This document shows positions 1-8,792 of a stretch of 64,000 bases of DNA, piece after piece; within the stretch, counting starts at the first letter, position 1; each line of letters opens with the position of its first letter. The DNA is from an uncultured Myxococcales bacterium (GTDB lineage Bacteria; Myxococcota_A; UBA9042): assembly GCA_903842345.1 (NCBI GenBank), contig CAIMLR010000015.1, positions 35,893 to 99,892 of the forward strand. Direction: 5' to 3'. The translations under genes were made by a program, and so were the position numbers. The notes under the pieces are model-generated. The model was not told where the DNA came from. It did not search any database and saw only the letters and a list, made by a program, of their open reading frames with translations.

Positions 1-315
1 GAGTGGCCGGAGCGTTGGCGTGTACTTGCTGACGCCGCCGCTGACATCGCGATGATCCGGATGGCCCACTCCTGCGACCCGGACCAGCCTTGTGACGGAC
101 AGGGTTTCGAGTTTGACGGCCACGTGTGGGAGACCTGCCCGCATGACGCCCTGCAAGACCCGTACTTCGCGACCGCCCAGTTCCTCGCTGACGCCCAAGA
201 AGTGCAGCCGCTCGCCGATTGGCCTGCCGGTTGGCCGATGGGCATGAGTTTCGCGGTCACGGCCATCCGGGCCGCGCGGATCAGGAAGGCCCGGCGGGAC
301 GCCGCCCAACAGTAA
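1..315 (+). CDS. Phage protein upstream of the tape measure (5' partial)
   Basis: The reading frame is open from base 1, so the gene begins left of the window; the internal ATG at 52 need not be its start. The visible 104 codons end at TAA (313-315) and carry Cys and Trp residues and a basic C-terminus. No family is recognised. In tailed phages the genes just before the tape measure often encode tail assembly chaperones, but nothing in this fragment proves that role. It is the first visible gene of the + strand tail operon, 61 nt before the tape measure gene. Confidence 0.6.
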   Translation, partial: EWPERWRVLADAAADIAMIRMAHSCDPDQPCDGQGFEFDGHVWETCPHDALQDPYFATAQFLADAQEVQPLADWPAGWPMGMSFAVTAIRAARIRKARRDAAQQ

Positions 316-340
316 GCCGTCCCCGAGGCGAAGCCCTGCA

Positions 341-352
341 CGGTGGTTATCG
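341..352 (+). repeat. 12-nt motif CGGTGGTTATCG, copy 1, before the tape measure gene
   Basis: CGGTGGTTATCG occurs here and again at 8725-8736, each time in a short intergenic gap and each followed one or two bases later by GCGCCT. Both copies precede genes with a good ribosome binding site (377 and 8793). The shared position suggests a phage regulatory or processing element, but its function is not known. Confidence 0.5.
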
Positions 353-376
353 CGCGCCTCCACTCGGAGGCAACCC

Positions 377-2773
377 GTGGCAATTCCAGCAATGAAGGTC
401 GAAACGAGGATTAGCCTCGGCGTCGAGGACAACGCCTCCGCCGGGATCAAATCCGCGCATTCGGCCTTGAAGGACTTCGGCCACGAGGCTGAGGGGACGG
501 GCGCCAAGTTCCACGAGATGGGGGAACAGGGCGCGGCCGGCCTGTCCAAAGTCTCCCGCCTCGGACGCCCGCTCGCCGGTTTCGCCGGGGAGGCCAAGGG
601 TGAGGTGACGGAGCTGAGCCACGCGATGCACGGCTTCGCGATGGTGACGGAACTGCTGCCGGGTCCACTCGGGATGGCCGCCGGTGCCGTTGTCGGGCTG
701 GCTGCGGGCGCGTACTTGCTCAACAAACACCTGGACGAGACCGCCGCCAAGATGGAGCTGCTGGTCACGCCCGAGGCCCGCCAGATGGGCGAACAGCTCG
801 GCCTGTCCACGGACGGGGTGCTGAAGCTCACGAAGGCGCTGTCCGCGTTCACACCCAAGGACATCAAGCCGACCAACGAAATGTTGAAGGAAGTCGGGGA
901 GAACGCCGAGCGGCTGGGCCAGGACAAGGCGGAGAACATCGCCAAGTTCCTGGCCGCCTGGAAAGAAGGCCCGGACGCCATCAAGAAGGTGCAGGAGGAG
1001 ATCGGCACGCTGAACCTGCGGGTTGAGTCCTTGTCCGACGTGTCCAAATCCTTGGGGTTCGACCCCGCCCTGATCGGCTTGGACAAGGCGGTCACGGTGA
1101 CGGACCGGCTCAAGCAAAACGTCCAGGACATCAGCAAGGAACGTGCGGATGTCGTCTCCACGGAGGAGACGCTCAACAAGCTCTTGGAGAGCGACGCCCT
1201 TGACCGTTGGCAGACTCGTGACGCCGCGATGGAGCAGCGGCAAGAGCTTGAGCGTCAGCTTGAAGTGCAGAAGGCCCAGGTTGCAGCGAGCGAAATGCTC
1301 GCGAAGTCGCAGGCCAAGATCCTCGCGGTGCAGCAGGAGATCAGTGAGTTCCAAAAGCTCAGCAAGATCTTGGCCACGGATGACGAAAACCGCGCCCAAC
1401 TCGCCGGCAGCAAGCACGAAGCCCACAAGATCCGCCTGAAGGCAATCGACGACGAACGTGTCCGCATCAACAAGGAGATGTACGCGTGGGACTCCCTGCG
1501 CGCCGCCCTCGGCGACAAGGAAGTTGACCAGCACGTCTACACGTTGGCCGCTGAACGGCAGCTCCAGGACATCAAGGAGAAGGCCGAGAAGAAGGCCCAG
1601 AAGGCGGACGCCCAGGAGGCGGGCCAGAAGGCGATGGCGGCGGCGGAGAAGGTCGCGGCCCACAGGATCGCGCTCGCGAAAGCCGTCGGTGACGTTGAGG
1701 AACAGGAGCGCCACCGCGCCGCCGGGGACGACCCGGTCAAGCAGGCAGCCGCGCATATCCGGGACCTTGAGGCCGCCACCCACCGGGAAATTGAGGCGAT
1801 CCGCGCGGATCTCAAGAAGAAAGAGGACGTCCGCAAGACCGAAATCTACGCCGCTGAAGGCAGGCTCGCGGACGAGAAGGCCAAGCTCGCCCGTGACGCC
1901 CTGTCCCAGCAGGAGCAGGAAAACACCGAGCTGTTGGACGCTGACCAGAAGCGCGACATGGCGCGGCTCCAGCACAACAAACAGTACCTCATCGCGCAGG
2001 GGGACCAAGCCGGTGCCGCCGCCGCACAGGAGCTGTTGGACAAGATGACCCTCGACCAGCAACTGCTGGACGAGGACCGCGCCTACGCGGCCAAGATGTT
2101 GACCCTGACGGACGAGACCGCGCGCGCGAAGGCCGCGTTGGTCCGGGACTCCAACAAGGAGCTGCTCCGCCTCAACGCCGAGAACGGCAAGGGCCGTGAG
2201 GGCAAGACCGACCAAGAAAACGCCGCCCGGGGCTATGCAGCGTTGGAGGCAGCCGCGAACGCCGCCAACAGCGCGGGCGGCAAGGGCGCGACGGCCTTGG
2301 GCGGTCTCGCGAAGTCCTCAGCCGCGCTCAACAAAGAGTGGGAGCAGACCAAGAAGGCCGGCGGCGGGATCGCTGACATGGCGCCCAGCATGGTGGAGGC
2401 AGCAGGCTCGATCGCGGCAGGCTTTGTGGACGGTGAAAAAACCAAAGCTGGCATCATGGCAATCACTGAGTTCGCCGCCGGGTGGGCCTCATATCCGAAC
2501 CCAGTGGGTATGGCCAGCCACTTCACTGCCGCTGCCATCTACGGCTCCATCGCGGGCGGGATCATCGGGACAGGCGGCTCGTCCGCCCCCTCTGGTGGCG
2601 CTCCTGGCGGCGGTTCCGGCGGTAGCCCGTTCGGCCCCGGCGGCGGGGACCAACAGCCGCAGAACGTAAACGTGTTTCTCGGCGTCCTCGGCACCCAGCA
2701 GCAGGTCGGTTTGGCCGCTCAACGTGCCATCCAAGCGACCGCCCGGACCGGCTACACCGGGAAGGGGATCTGA
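377..2773 (+). CDS. Phage tail tape measure protein
   Basis: This 798-residue protein sets tail length and is packed inside the tail tube. It has the family's look: a hydrophobic stretch at about residues 75-120 rich in Ala and Gly, a long charged coiled-coil body (about 150-650) full of Lys, Glu, Gln and Ala, and a C-terminal hydrophobic Ala/Gly region followed by a Gly/Ser/Pro-rich linker. The start is GTG at 377, chosen because GGAGG lies six bases upstream. The stop overlaps the next start (TGATG at 2771-2775). Being the longest coiled-coil gene, followed by minor tail genes, supports the call. A tape measure of this size would predict a tail of roughly 120 nm by the usual 1.5 A per residue rule; that is inference. 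Confidence 0.88.
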   Translation: MAIPAMKVETRISLGVEDNASAGIKSAHSALKDFGHEAEGTGAKFHEMGEQGAAGLSKVSRLGRPLAGFAGEAKGEVTELSHAMHGFAMVTELLPGPLGMAAGAVVGLAAGAYLLNKHLDETAAKMELLVTPEARQMGEQLGLSTDGVLKLTKALSAFTPKDIKPTNEMLKEVGENAERLGQDKAENIAKFLAAWKEGPDAIKKVQEEIGTLNLRVESLSDVSKSLGFDPALIGLDKAVTVTDRLKQNVQDISKERADVVSTEETLNKLLESDALDRWQTRDAAMEQRQELERQLEVQKAQVAASEMLAKSQAKILAVQQEISEFQKLSKILATDDENRAQLAGSKHEAHKIRLKAIDDERVRINKEMYAWDSLRAALGDKEVDQHVYTLAAERQLQDIKEKAEKKAQKADAQEAGQKAMAAAEKVAAHRIALAKAVGDVEEQERHRAAGDDPVKQAAAHIRDLEAATHREIEAIRADLKKKEDVRKTEIYAAEGRLADEKAKLARDALSQQEQENTELLDADQKRDMARLQHNKQYLIAQGDQAGAAAAQELLDKMTLDQQLLDEDRAYAAKMLTLTDETARAKAALVRDSNKELLRLNAENGKGREGKTDQENAARGYAALEAAANAANSAGGKGATALGGLAKSSAALNKEWEQTKKAGGGIADMAPSMVEAAGSIAAGFVDGEKTKAGIMAITEFAAGWASYPNPVGMASHFTAAAIYGSIAGGIIGTGGSSAPSGGAPGGGSGGSPFGPGGGDQQPQNVNVFLGVLGTQQQVGLAAQRAIQATARTGYTGKGI

Positions 2774-3438
2774 TGATCTGCTTCTACCAAACGGCGCTCT
2801 ACGTGGGTCCCGCCACCGTCACGGTCGCGAGCACACCGTACACATGGCCCGGCACCTCCGCCGGGACAGCGGTCGGTTTCCTGTGGGCGTTCGCCGAGTG
2901 GTACACCGCGACGGTCCCGTCCGGCTCCTGCTCCGTCACGTTCGCCCGCAACCCCGTGGACAGCGGCATTATCGCGACCCTGTGGTTCAACCACCCGACC
3001 GTGTTCGCGCCGTCCGGGGACTTCACGACACGCTCTGGCATCCCGGCTCAAACGACGACCCACGCGGCGCCCGGCACAGCCTCGATGCTGGGCTCTTGGT
3101 CCCCTGCGCAGACCAACGGCTACGTCACGCTCCGGCTCGACTACCCGATGGTCGAGGGCAACGGTGACGCCAGCGGCGTCGGTGCGATCCGACAGACGGT
3201 CCCCGGCTCCGGACAACACCGGCCCACGGTGGAGGCGATCGGCACCGCCCAGGACGCCGCCCGCCTCACCCAAGTGTTGATGTCAGCGGGATCGTTCCGG
3301 CAGGGCAGCGTCCTGGATTACAGGGCGCGTGGCCTGCCGGTTGACGGCCCTTGGTGGGGCGGGGTGCACTTCGGACCCGTGACCCGCACCTCCGCCGGCC
3401 ACAACTTGTACCGTTTCTCCTTTGATGTGGCGAGGTAA
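2773..3438 (+). CDS. Minor tail protein (221 aa), unassigned family
   Basis: The gene overlaps the tape measure stop by one base and encodes 221 residues rich in Gly, Ser, Thr, Pro and aromatic residues, a composition typical of beta-rich tail proteins. I do not recognise a family. Its place directly after the tape measure is where many siphoviruses encode distal tail proteins, so a tail-tip role is a reasonable inference. It ends at a 16-base junction (3431-3446) that is repeated exactly at the end of the next gene. Confidence 0.65.
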   Translation: MICFYQTALYVGPATVTVASTPYTWPGTSAGTAVGFLWAFAEWYTATVPSGSCSVTFARNPVDSGIIATLWFNHPTVFAPSGDFTTRSGIPAQTTTHAAPGTASMLGSWSPAQTNGYVTLRLDYPMVEGNGDASGVGAIRQTVPGSGQHRPTVEAIGTAQDAARLTQVLMSAGSFRQGSVLDYRARGLPVDGPWWGGVHFGPVTRTSAGHNLYRFSFDVAR

Positions 3439-3446
3439 CGGTGGCA
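3431..3446 (+). repeat. 16-nt gene-junction repeat, copy 1
   Basis: The junction CGAGGTAACGGTGGCA contains a ribosome binding site (GAGG), the stop TAA of the upstream gene and the GTG start of the next. An identical copy sits at 4237-4252. It gives both downstream genes the same initiation context and points to either a module duplication or selection for equal expression. Confidence 0.7.
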
Positions 3447-4244
3447 CAGGCGACACTCTCAAGCTACGTCTACGCAGAGCCCGGATACGAGGCCAAGTCA
3501 GGCGTCGCTGCACCCGCCAGCGCACCCTTTCAAGGGGTTCACACGATCGGGATTCGGGAACAGGGGACGCCCGCCATCACGACGTGGGCGCGGCTCTCCG
3601 TCCCCACACGTGCGGATTTTGGCAACAGCACGGACCCGACTTCGATCAACTACGTGTGGACGCACAGCCTGTTGCTCGCGTACCCGGGCGGCCCGCCGTC
3701 GGGTGACCCGTACCAATTCGTCGTCTCATACAACCCGGCCGTCGTCGGCTACCAACTACAGATTTCCAACCTGCTGGGTCACAACTTCATCCCGGTTTTC
3801 CCCAATCAGAGCGCGGCGTCATTCACCGGGTTCACACAGTGGCTCAGCATGACGGGTTGGAATTATTCGTGGACGGGCGCGTCGCCGACTCTGGGCTTCA
3901 TGAACCTAGTGGGCGCGACCGTGCACCCGCCCGAGGAAATGTCCAAGGTCACGATGAACCGGTACAGGCACGGGCGGTCGTTCCCGGTCGGCTGGCAGGC
4001 CAGCACGGTCCACCGCTGCACAATTTGGATCCGGAAGGTGCAGGCGGGCGCGTTGATGGCCGGCTACTGCCTGACCGGGCGGGTCCGCTTGGACCAAGAC
4101 TACGGCGGGTCCGGTGTCCCGTACGGCCCGACCGCGCTGAACGGCTACGTGGACGGCTACGTCGTGAATTGCACGAACCTCCGCGCGTACGGTGCCAGTG
4201 AGGACTTCCTACAGATGGACCTGACCATCGCGGTGCCGAGGTAA
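3441..4244 (+). CDS. Minor tail protein (267 aa), unassigned family
   Basis: The 267-residue product starts at GTG (3441) two bases after the upstream stop, with GAGG overlapping that stop. It is rich in Trp, Tyr, Gly and Ser and has no signal peptide or membrane helix, which fits a virion protein. No family is recognised. It sits between another small tail protein and the 914-aa hub protein. A tail-tip component is the likeliest role by position. Confidence 0.62.
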   Translation: MAQATLSSYVYAEPGYEAKSGVAAPASAPFQGVHTIGIREQGTPAITTWARLSVPTRADFGNSTDPTSINYVWTHSLLLAYPGGPPSGDPYQFVVSYNPAVVGYQLQISNLLGHNFIPVFPNQSAASFTGFTQWLSMTGWNYSWTGASPTLGFMNLVGATVHPPEEMSKVTMNRYRHGRSFPVGWQASTVHRCTIWIRKVQAGALMAGYCLTGRVRLDQDYGGSGVPYGPTALNGYVDGYVVNCTNLRAYGASEDFLQMDLTIAVPR

Positions 4245-4252
4245 CGGTGGCA
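4237..4252 (+). repeat. 16-nt gene-junction repeat, copy 2
   Basis: This is identical to 3431-3446 (CGAGGTAACGGTGGCA), again made of ribosome binding site, stop codon and GTG start. It lies at the start of the large hub gene. Confidence 0.7.
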
Positions 4253-6991
4253 ATTTGGGACGCGTACGCGTACGGCTGGAACGTCAATTATTTCGCGACC
4301 ATCGCGGGCATTGACGCCGTGTGGACGGAAGCCTACCCGCAGGGGCCGACCATCCCGCCGGCGTACTCCCAGTGGGAGCCCAGCCTCGTCGTCGACAACA
4401 GTGCGGAAATTGGATCGTCCGTGGACCGCTCCACCGGCATGGGCCAAGGGTTGCCGTTCACGTTCTCCCTGCTCTCGAACCCGATCGCGCGTGGGTTCAT
4501 GCGCCAGGACCAGAACCGCACCAACCTTGACGTGACGCTGACGGCGGACGAGACCACAACCATGACTGTGCAGAGCACGGCCGGTCTGATCAACGCGAAC
4601 TCATACGTGCACGTCGGCCTTGAGTGCATCGGCTACAGCGGCTCCACCGGCACGACATTGACCGGCCTGACCCGAGGGCTGTTCGGCACGCTCCCGGCCA
4701 CCCATTACGCCGGGACCGTCGCCGGGCAAGTGTGCGACCGCCCGGACGTGTGGCGCGGCCGTGAAGTCCGGTTGTACGCGGTGCCGATGGGGCCGGACGG
4801 CGTGTGCACCGGCGCCGTACTCGGCCCGGTGGGCGCGGCCGGTTGTGAGGCCGTGGAAGTGTGGCGCGGCAGTATCGACCAAGGCCCGTACCGTGACGGC
4901 AACGACCGTTTCACCTTTGAGTGTCTGGCGTTGGACCGCATTCTGACCAATCCGCTGCCGGCGGGCGTGACCGGCACAATCTTGCCGCCGTACCTGGGCG
5001 GTCCGGTCTACCCGGACCAATGGCTCAGCATCACGTTGGACGCGCAGAACTCCGGTTGGACCAGCATCGGCGGCATTTACCCGTTCGGGTTCACGGTCTG
5101 GCCGTTCGCGGCGTTCACGGGCTACACCGCCATCGCGCCCGGCACCCTGATGACGGTCCCGGACCAAGCCGCGCGCGTACAGGCCGCCGTGACCGCCAAG
5201 CTGGCGTCACTGTCCGGCTCCTATCCGACGCTCCTGGGGGTCACGTTCCACCCGGGCTACGGGTCCAGCAACGGGGTGGACTACACGCGGATGTCGACCA
5301 TCGAGTTGAAGTGGGGCGACGCGCCGGACTCGACGATCAAGGGGATGCGCACGTGGGTCGACACCTCGTGGAACAAGGGCAACCCGTGGTCCACAAATTT
5401 CGGATTCGGCAACGGCGGCATCGGCTCGGTCAAGAACCCGGAGCCCATGCAGATCAGCGGCTATTGGACGAACGGCAGCGTCTTGGTCGCCAGCAACGAG
5501 TCAAACGGCTCGACCGCCCTGTCCGGGGACGGCGGCTACTTGGTGCAACTGCAACTCGACAACGCCACGGCGGCGGTGCCCACGACCGGCACGCTCATCA
5601 TCGACACGATGGCGATCCAGTACGGTCACGCCCTGCTGCAGGGCAACGTCGTCACGCTCTCCACGCTGTGGGACCTCAGCCAACCGTACTCCGCCAACAC
5701 GGGCTGGGGTTGGAACCCGCCCGCCGACGTGACTGGCAAGAAGGCCAGTCTGCAATTCGCGCAGCAGGATCTCGCGGTCAATTGCGTGTTGAAGCTGCTG
5801 CAAAGTTCGGGCGGCACGTCCGGTGACGTGGTGGGCGGCGTGGTCGTGCACGGCACGAACGACGCGTGGCCTGTCGGCCAAGGCTACGGGTTGCCGGACC
5901 AGCACGTTGACGCGCAGAACATCCAAGACATGCTCATGGCCAAGATCGGGACCATGAACCTGTTGGTCGGTGGGTCAGGGGTCTCGTTTCAAGACCAAAT
6001 TGGCGGCTTGCTGCTCCTGAGTCAGACCGCGATTGTCGCGCGCCCGGACAAGACCGGGACGGTGCGGCTCGGCATCGTGGACACCAGCCTCAGCGGCTCC
6101 TACGCGGAAGTGACGATCTACGACAAGCACCTCCTGTGTGCGGCCGGTGAGCCCATCACGGCGATCAGGAAGCGCGACCGCGTCACGCAGGTCGTCGCCA
6201 GCTTGGCCGCGTACTCGAAATCCACCAACCCGTTGCTCGCGCCGGTCAAGGAGTTCGGCGACTACGGGACCGCCAACTACACGATCCAGATGCCGGGCGG
6301 GCAGCTTGAGGTCGGCGGCGTCCAGTTGTCCGCGAACCTCAGTTTGTCCGACCCCAAGTCCACCGACATCGCGAAGATCGAGGGCTGGGGCTCGGCGATT
6401 ATCCAGCAATCCCAATACGTCATGAGCATGGAGTTCCGGGTTGTGCCGTGGCTCCCGGTCCAGACGGGCGATTTGGTCGGAATTGACGTCACGCACCCGG
6501 CGCTTTGGGATTGGCGGCGCGGCGTTGAAGGTTTCAGCGGCTACGCCCGGTGCCTGGGGGCGAGGCGTGACCTCGCCGGTGGCGCGCTGATCCTCGAACT
6601 GCTGATTCAGGGCGGGCCGGAGACGTTGAGCCTGTGTCCCGCCGCCACCGTGACGGCCTTCTCCGGCGGCTCAACGACGCCGATCGTGATCTACTGCGAC
6701 GGGCGGTTCTACAACTTCTTCTACCAGATGTTGCAGGCCAACAACGGGGCGGCGTGCCGGCTCTACCACTACTGGCCGGGCAAGGGCACGGAGAATTCGG
6801 GCGGCTACGTCGAGATCAATGACGTTCAGCTCGTGTCCGGTGTCTGCCACCTCACGGTGTCCAGCTACGCCAACCTCACGGAGTCACTCACGGTCGGGCT
6901 GTCCCGCCTGACGCTCCCGCCCACGCCGTACTGCACCGATTGGCAGTCCCTTTTCAGCCACGCCGAAGACGGCTCACATTGGGGGGCCTGA
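4247..6991 (+). CDS. Large phage tail hub or tip protein (914 aa)
   Basis: The product has 914 residues and starts at GTG 4247. Around residues 105-165 it has a module in which a strand-rich Thr/Val segment is followed by the pattern ECIGYSG, TLTGLTRGLFGT and a His about four residues later. This pattern is common in phage baseplate and tail-hub proteins as an inserted beta domain. The rest is beta-rich with many Gly, Trp and Asp, and the C-terminus has several Tyr/Phe clusters. Size and position after the tape measure fit a central tail-tip or hub protein. The assignment rests on position and the inserted module, not on an enzymatic motif. The stop overlaps the next ATG (TGATG). Confidence 0.72.
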   Translation: MAIWDAYAYGWNVNYFATIAGIDAVWTEAYPQGPTIPPAYSQWEPSLVVDNSAEIGSSVDRSTGMGQGLPFTFSLLSNPIARGFMRQDQNRTNLDVTLTADETTTMTVQSTAGLINANSYVHVGLECIGYSGSTGTTLTGLTRGLFGTLPATHYAGTVAGQVCDRPDVWRGREVRLYAVPMGPDGVCTGAVLGPVGAAGCEAVEVWRGSIDQGPYRDGNDRFTFECLALDRILTNPLPAGVTGTILPPYLGGPVYPDQWLSITLDAQNSGWTSIGGIYPFGFTVWPFAAFTGYTAIAPGTLMTVPDQAARVQAAVTAKLASLSGSYPTLLGVTFHPGYGSSNGVDYTRMSTIELKWGDAPDSTIKGMRTWVDTSWNKGNPWSTNFGFGNGGIGSVKNPEPMQISGYWTNGSVLVASNESNGSTALSGDGGYLVQLQLDNATAAVPTTGTLIIDTMAIQYGHALLQGNVVTLSTLWDLSQPYSANTGWGWNPPADVTGKKASLQFAQQDLAVNCVLKLLQSSGGTSGDVVGGVVVHGTNDAWPVGQGYGLPDQHVDAQNIQDMLMAKIGTMNLLVGGSGVSFQDQIGGLLLLSQTAIVARPDKTGTVRLGIVDTSLSGSYAEVTIYDKHLLCAAGEPITAIRKRDRVTQVVASLAAYSKSTNPLLAPVKEFGDYGTANYTIQMPGGQLEVGGVQLSANLSLSDPKSTDIAKIEGWGSAIIQQSQYVMSMEFRVVPWLPVQTGDLVGIDVTHPALWDWRRGVEGFSGYARCLGARRDLAGGALILELLIQGGPETLSLCPAATVTAFSGGSTTPIVIYCDGRFYNFFYQMLQANNGAACRLYHYWPGKGTENSGGYVEINDVQLVSGVCHLTVSSYANLTESLTVGLSRLTLPPTPYCTDWQSLFSHAEDGSHWGA

Positions 6992-8118
6992 TGGCCATTA
7001 CGCCCGGGACCAAGCTGGTCATCAAGAAGGCGCAGGAGATCGCGGTGTTCCCGGCGATGTCCGCGCAGCCGTTGCAGAACGCGCTCGCGAACACCAACCA
7101 CCTGTACGGGTATTTCCGCCCGCTCCTCCTCAGTTGGTCGCCGATGGGGTCGAGCCCAGCCTATAACCCCGGCATCACGCCGACGTTCATCCCGGACCCC
7201 GTCGTCTACGTCGTCCCCGTCCTGCCGAGTCAGGACGGGCTGCACTACGACTTCATGTGGACGCTGTTCCCGAAGATCGCCGGTGGCGGCACCTCGCGGT
7301 TCACGTTGCAGGTCGAGTGGACGAGCGGCGTGGACCCCACGGTCGGGACCGGCTCCACACCGGCGACCAAGTGGGTGAACCTGTACGGCCCGGCCATGAC
7401 CTCGCCGCTCACCGACTCGGTTTGGAACACGAGGACGATCTCGCTCGTCTTGGACCGGACCGCCACGATGTTGCGGTTCACGGTCACGGCCGTGGACGGC
7501 CCCTACACGCTCGGCCACGTCGCCGTCCAGCCCAGCGTTATCACGAGCATCACGACGCCCGCAACCTACGCGTCCGGCTTCCTGCCGTTCGACCCAAGCT
7601 TCATCAGTCAGGCCCGCGCGCCCATCAACACGGAGATGGTTGATCGGTGCAAAACCAACGCCTTGTCCGTGCTGCGGGACCGTGCCCAATGCCTGGCGAG
7701 CCTCGTGCAGCCCTACACCACCACGACCGGGTCGCTCGGCGGTGTCTCCTATTATCCGCGCGGGATCATGCAGGTGATGAACGGGAGCGCCGCGTCCGCC
7801 AACTTCAGCCAAACGATCGGGATGGCGGCGGCGGGCCTGCCTGCGCAAAAGACGTTCACGGGTCACGTCCGCTACCTGATCAACGACACCGCGCCGAGCG
7901 TCTTTGTGGGGGCCGGGACCCTGACTGTGACGGGCGATGACGGCTCGGTCAACCAGCTCAGCTTGGATTCGACCGGGCAGTTGGAACACGGGGTCGTGCA
8001 GGTCACGACTCTCGGCAACCCGGACTCATTCGTGAAGGTGCAGGTCGACCTGACTGCCAAGCCTGCGTACTCGACCTACTTGTACGCGCTGATCATCTTC
8101 TGGACACCGGGGGCGTAA
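6991..8118 (+). CDS. Phage tail or tip-associated protein (375 aa)
   Basis: I place the start at ATG 6991, which overlaps the upstream TGA and has a G-run ribosome binding site just before it; an ATG at 6940 in the same frame would overlap the hub gene by 52 nt and looks less likely. The product is 375 residues, beta-rich (Thr, Val, Ser, Gly), without a signal peptide, membrane helix or recognisable catalytic motif. Position suggests a minor tail or receptor-binding component. No family is recognised. Confidence 0.6.
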   Translation: MAITPGTKLVIKKAQEIAVFPAMSAQPLQNALANTNHLYGYFRPLLLSWSPMGSSPAYNPGITPTFIPDPVVYVVPVLPSQDGLHYDFMWTLFPKIAGGGTSRFTLQVEWTSGVDPTVGTGSTPATKWVNLYGPAMTSPLTDSVWNTRTISLVLDRTATMLRFTVTAVDGPYTLGHVAVQPSVITSITTPATYASGFLPFDPSFISQARAPINTEMVDRCKTNALSVLRDRAQCLASLVQPYTTTTGSLGGVSYYPRGIMQVMNGSAASANFSQTIGMAAAGLPAQKTFTGHVRYLINDTAPSVFVGAGTLTVTGDDGSVNQLSLDSTGQLEHGVVQVTTLGNPDSFVKVQVDLTAKPAYSTYLYALIIFWTPGA

Positions 8119-8721
8119 ATGGCCAGGACTGCGAACGTACAAAATTGGGCCATTGACGGGAGCGCCGCTGAGCTGGCCAACCACCTGTGCGGGGACGGGC
8201 CGAATGTCGCGCCCGCCGCCACGGTCGTGCTCTTGATGTCGGCGGACCAGATTGTCCTGAACGTCGGCCTCAGCTACTGCCAGACCGCGTTGATGTGCGA
8301 GAACAACACCACCCAATCCGGTACGACCCGCGAGTACGTCGCCGTCATCCCGCCCGCCTGCAACCACGGGATTTTGGCCGCCACACGGGTCGGGCCGGTC
8401 GTCAGCGACGGCACGATTCAGGCGCCCACGTACGTCGGGTGCGACCACGGCAGCCTGTTGGGCGCGACACCCAACATGGACCCGGTCACGCTCGCAAGCC
8501 CAAAGGAAGGGGCGGAAACGTACCTGGGGTTGCCATCAGGCAAGTGCTACTTCACCCCGGACATCATTGACGACACGTGGGTCGCCGGCAACCCGCCGGG
8601 AACACGGTGCCTCAAGCTCCCGGAAGACAGGGTGGCCACCAACGTGACGATCCGCGTCACCAACACCGCCGGCCACGGCCTCATCTGCAACCGCCTGACC
8701 GGGAACATCGAAACGTTGTGA
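8119..8721 (+). CDS. Small phage structural protein (200 aa), unknown
   Basis: The ATG directly follows the upstream stop, with GGGGGCG as a possible ribosome binding site. The 200-residue product is unusually rich in Cys for a cytoplasmic phage protein (about nine residues) and has many Asn, Thr and Val. I recognise no family. The tail-gene context suggests a virion protein, perhaps a fibre or decoration subunit. Disulphides or metal binding are possible but not shown. Confidence 0.55.
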   Translation: MARTANVQNWAIDGSAAELANHLCGDGPNVAPAATVVLLMSADQIVLNVGLSYCQTALMCENNTTQSGTTREYVAVIPPACNHGILAATRVGPVVSDGTIQAPTYVGCDHGSLLGATPNMDPVTLASPKEGAETYLGLPSGKCYFTPDIIDDTWVAGNPPGTRCLKLPEDRVATNVTIRVTNTAGHGLICNRLTGNIETL

Positions 8722-8724
8722 CGA

Positions 8725-8736
8725 CGGTGGTTATCG
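8725..8736 (+). repeat. 12-nt motif CGGTGGTTATCG, copy 2
   Basis: This is the second copy of the motif at 341-352, in the 71-nt gap before the gene at 8793, again followed by GCGCCT. These are the only two copies found in intergenic DNA of the prophage. Confidence 0.5.
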
Positions 8737-8792
8737 GTGCGCCTGTTTGGCACCCGCGCGACGACTGACGGGGCCGAGCCACAGGAGCCCCG

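Noticed and set aside
347..2215. Minus-strand frame of 622 codons over the tape measure gene
   Set aside because: GC-rich antisense shadow with Leu/Arg/Val-rich low complexity; no start signal and fully inside a well-supported + strand gene.
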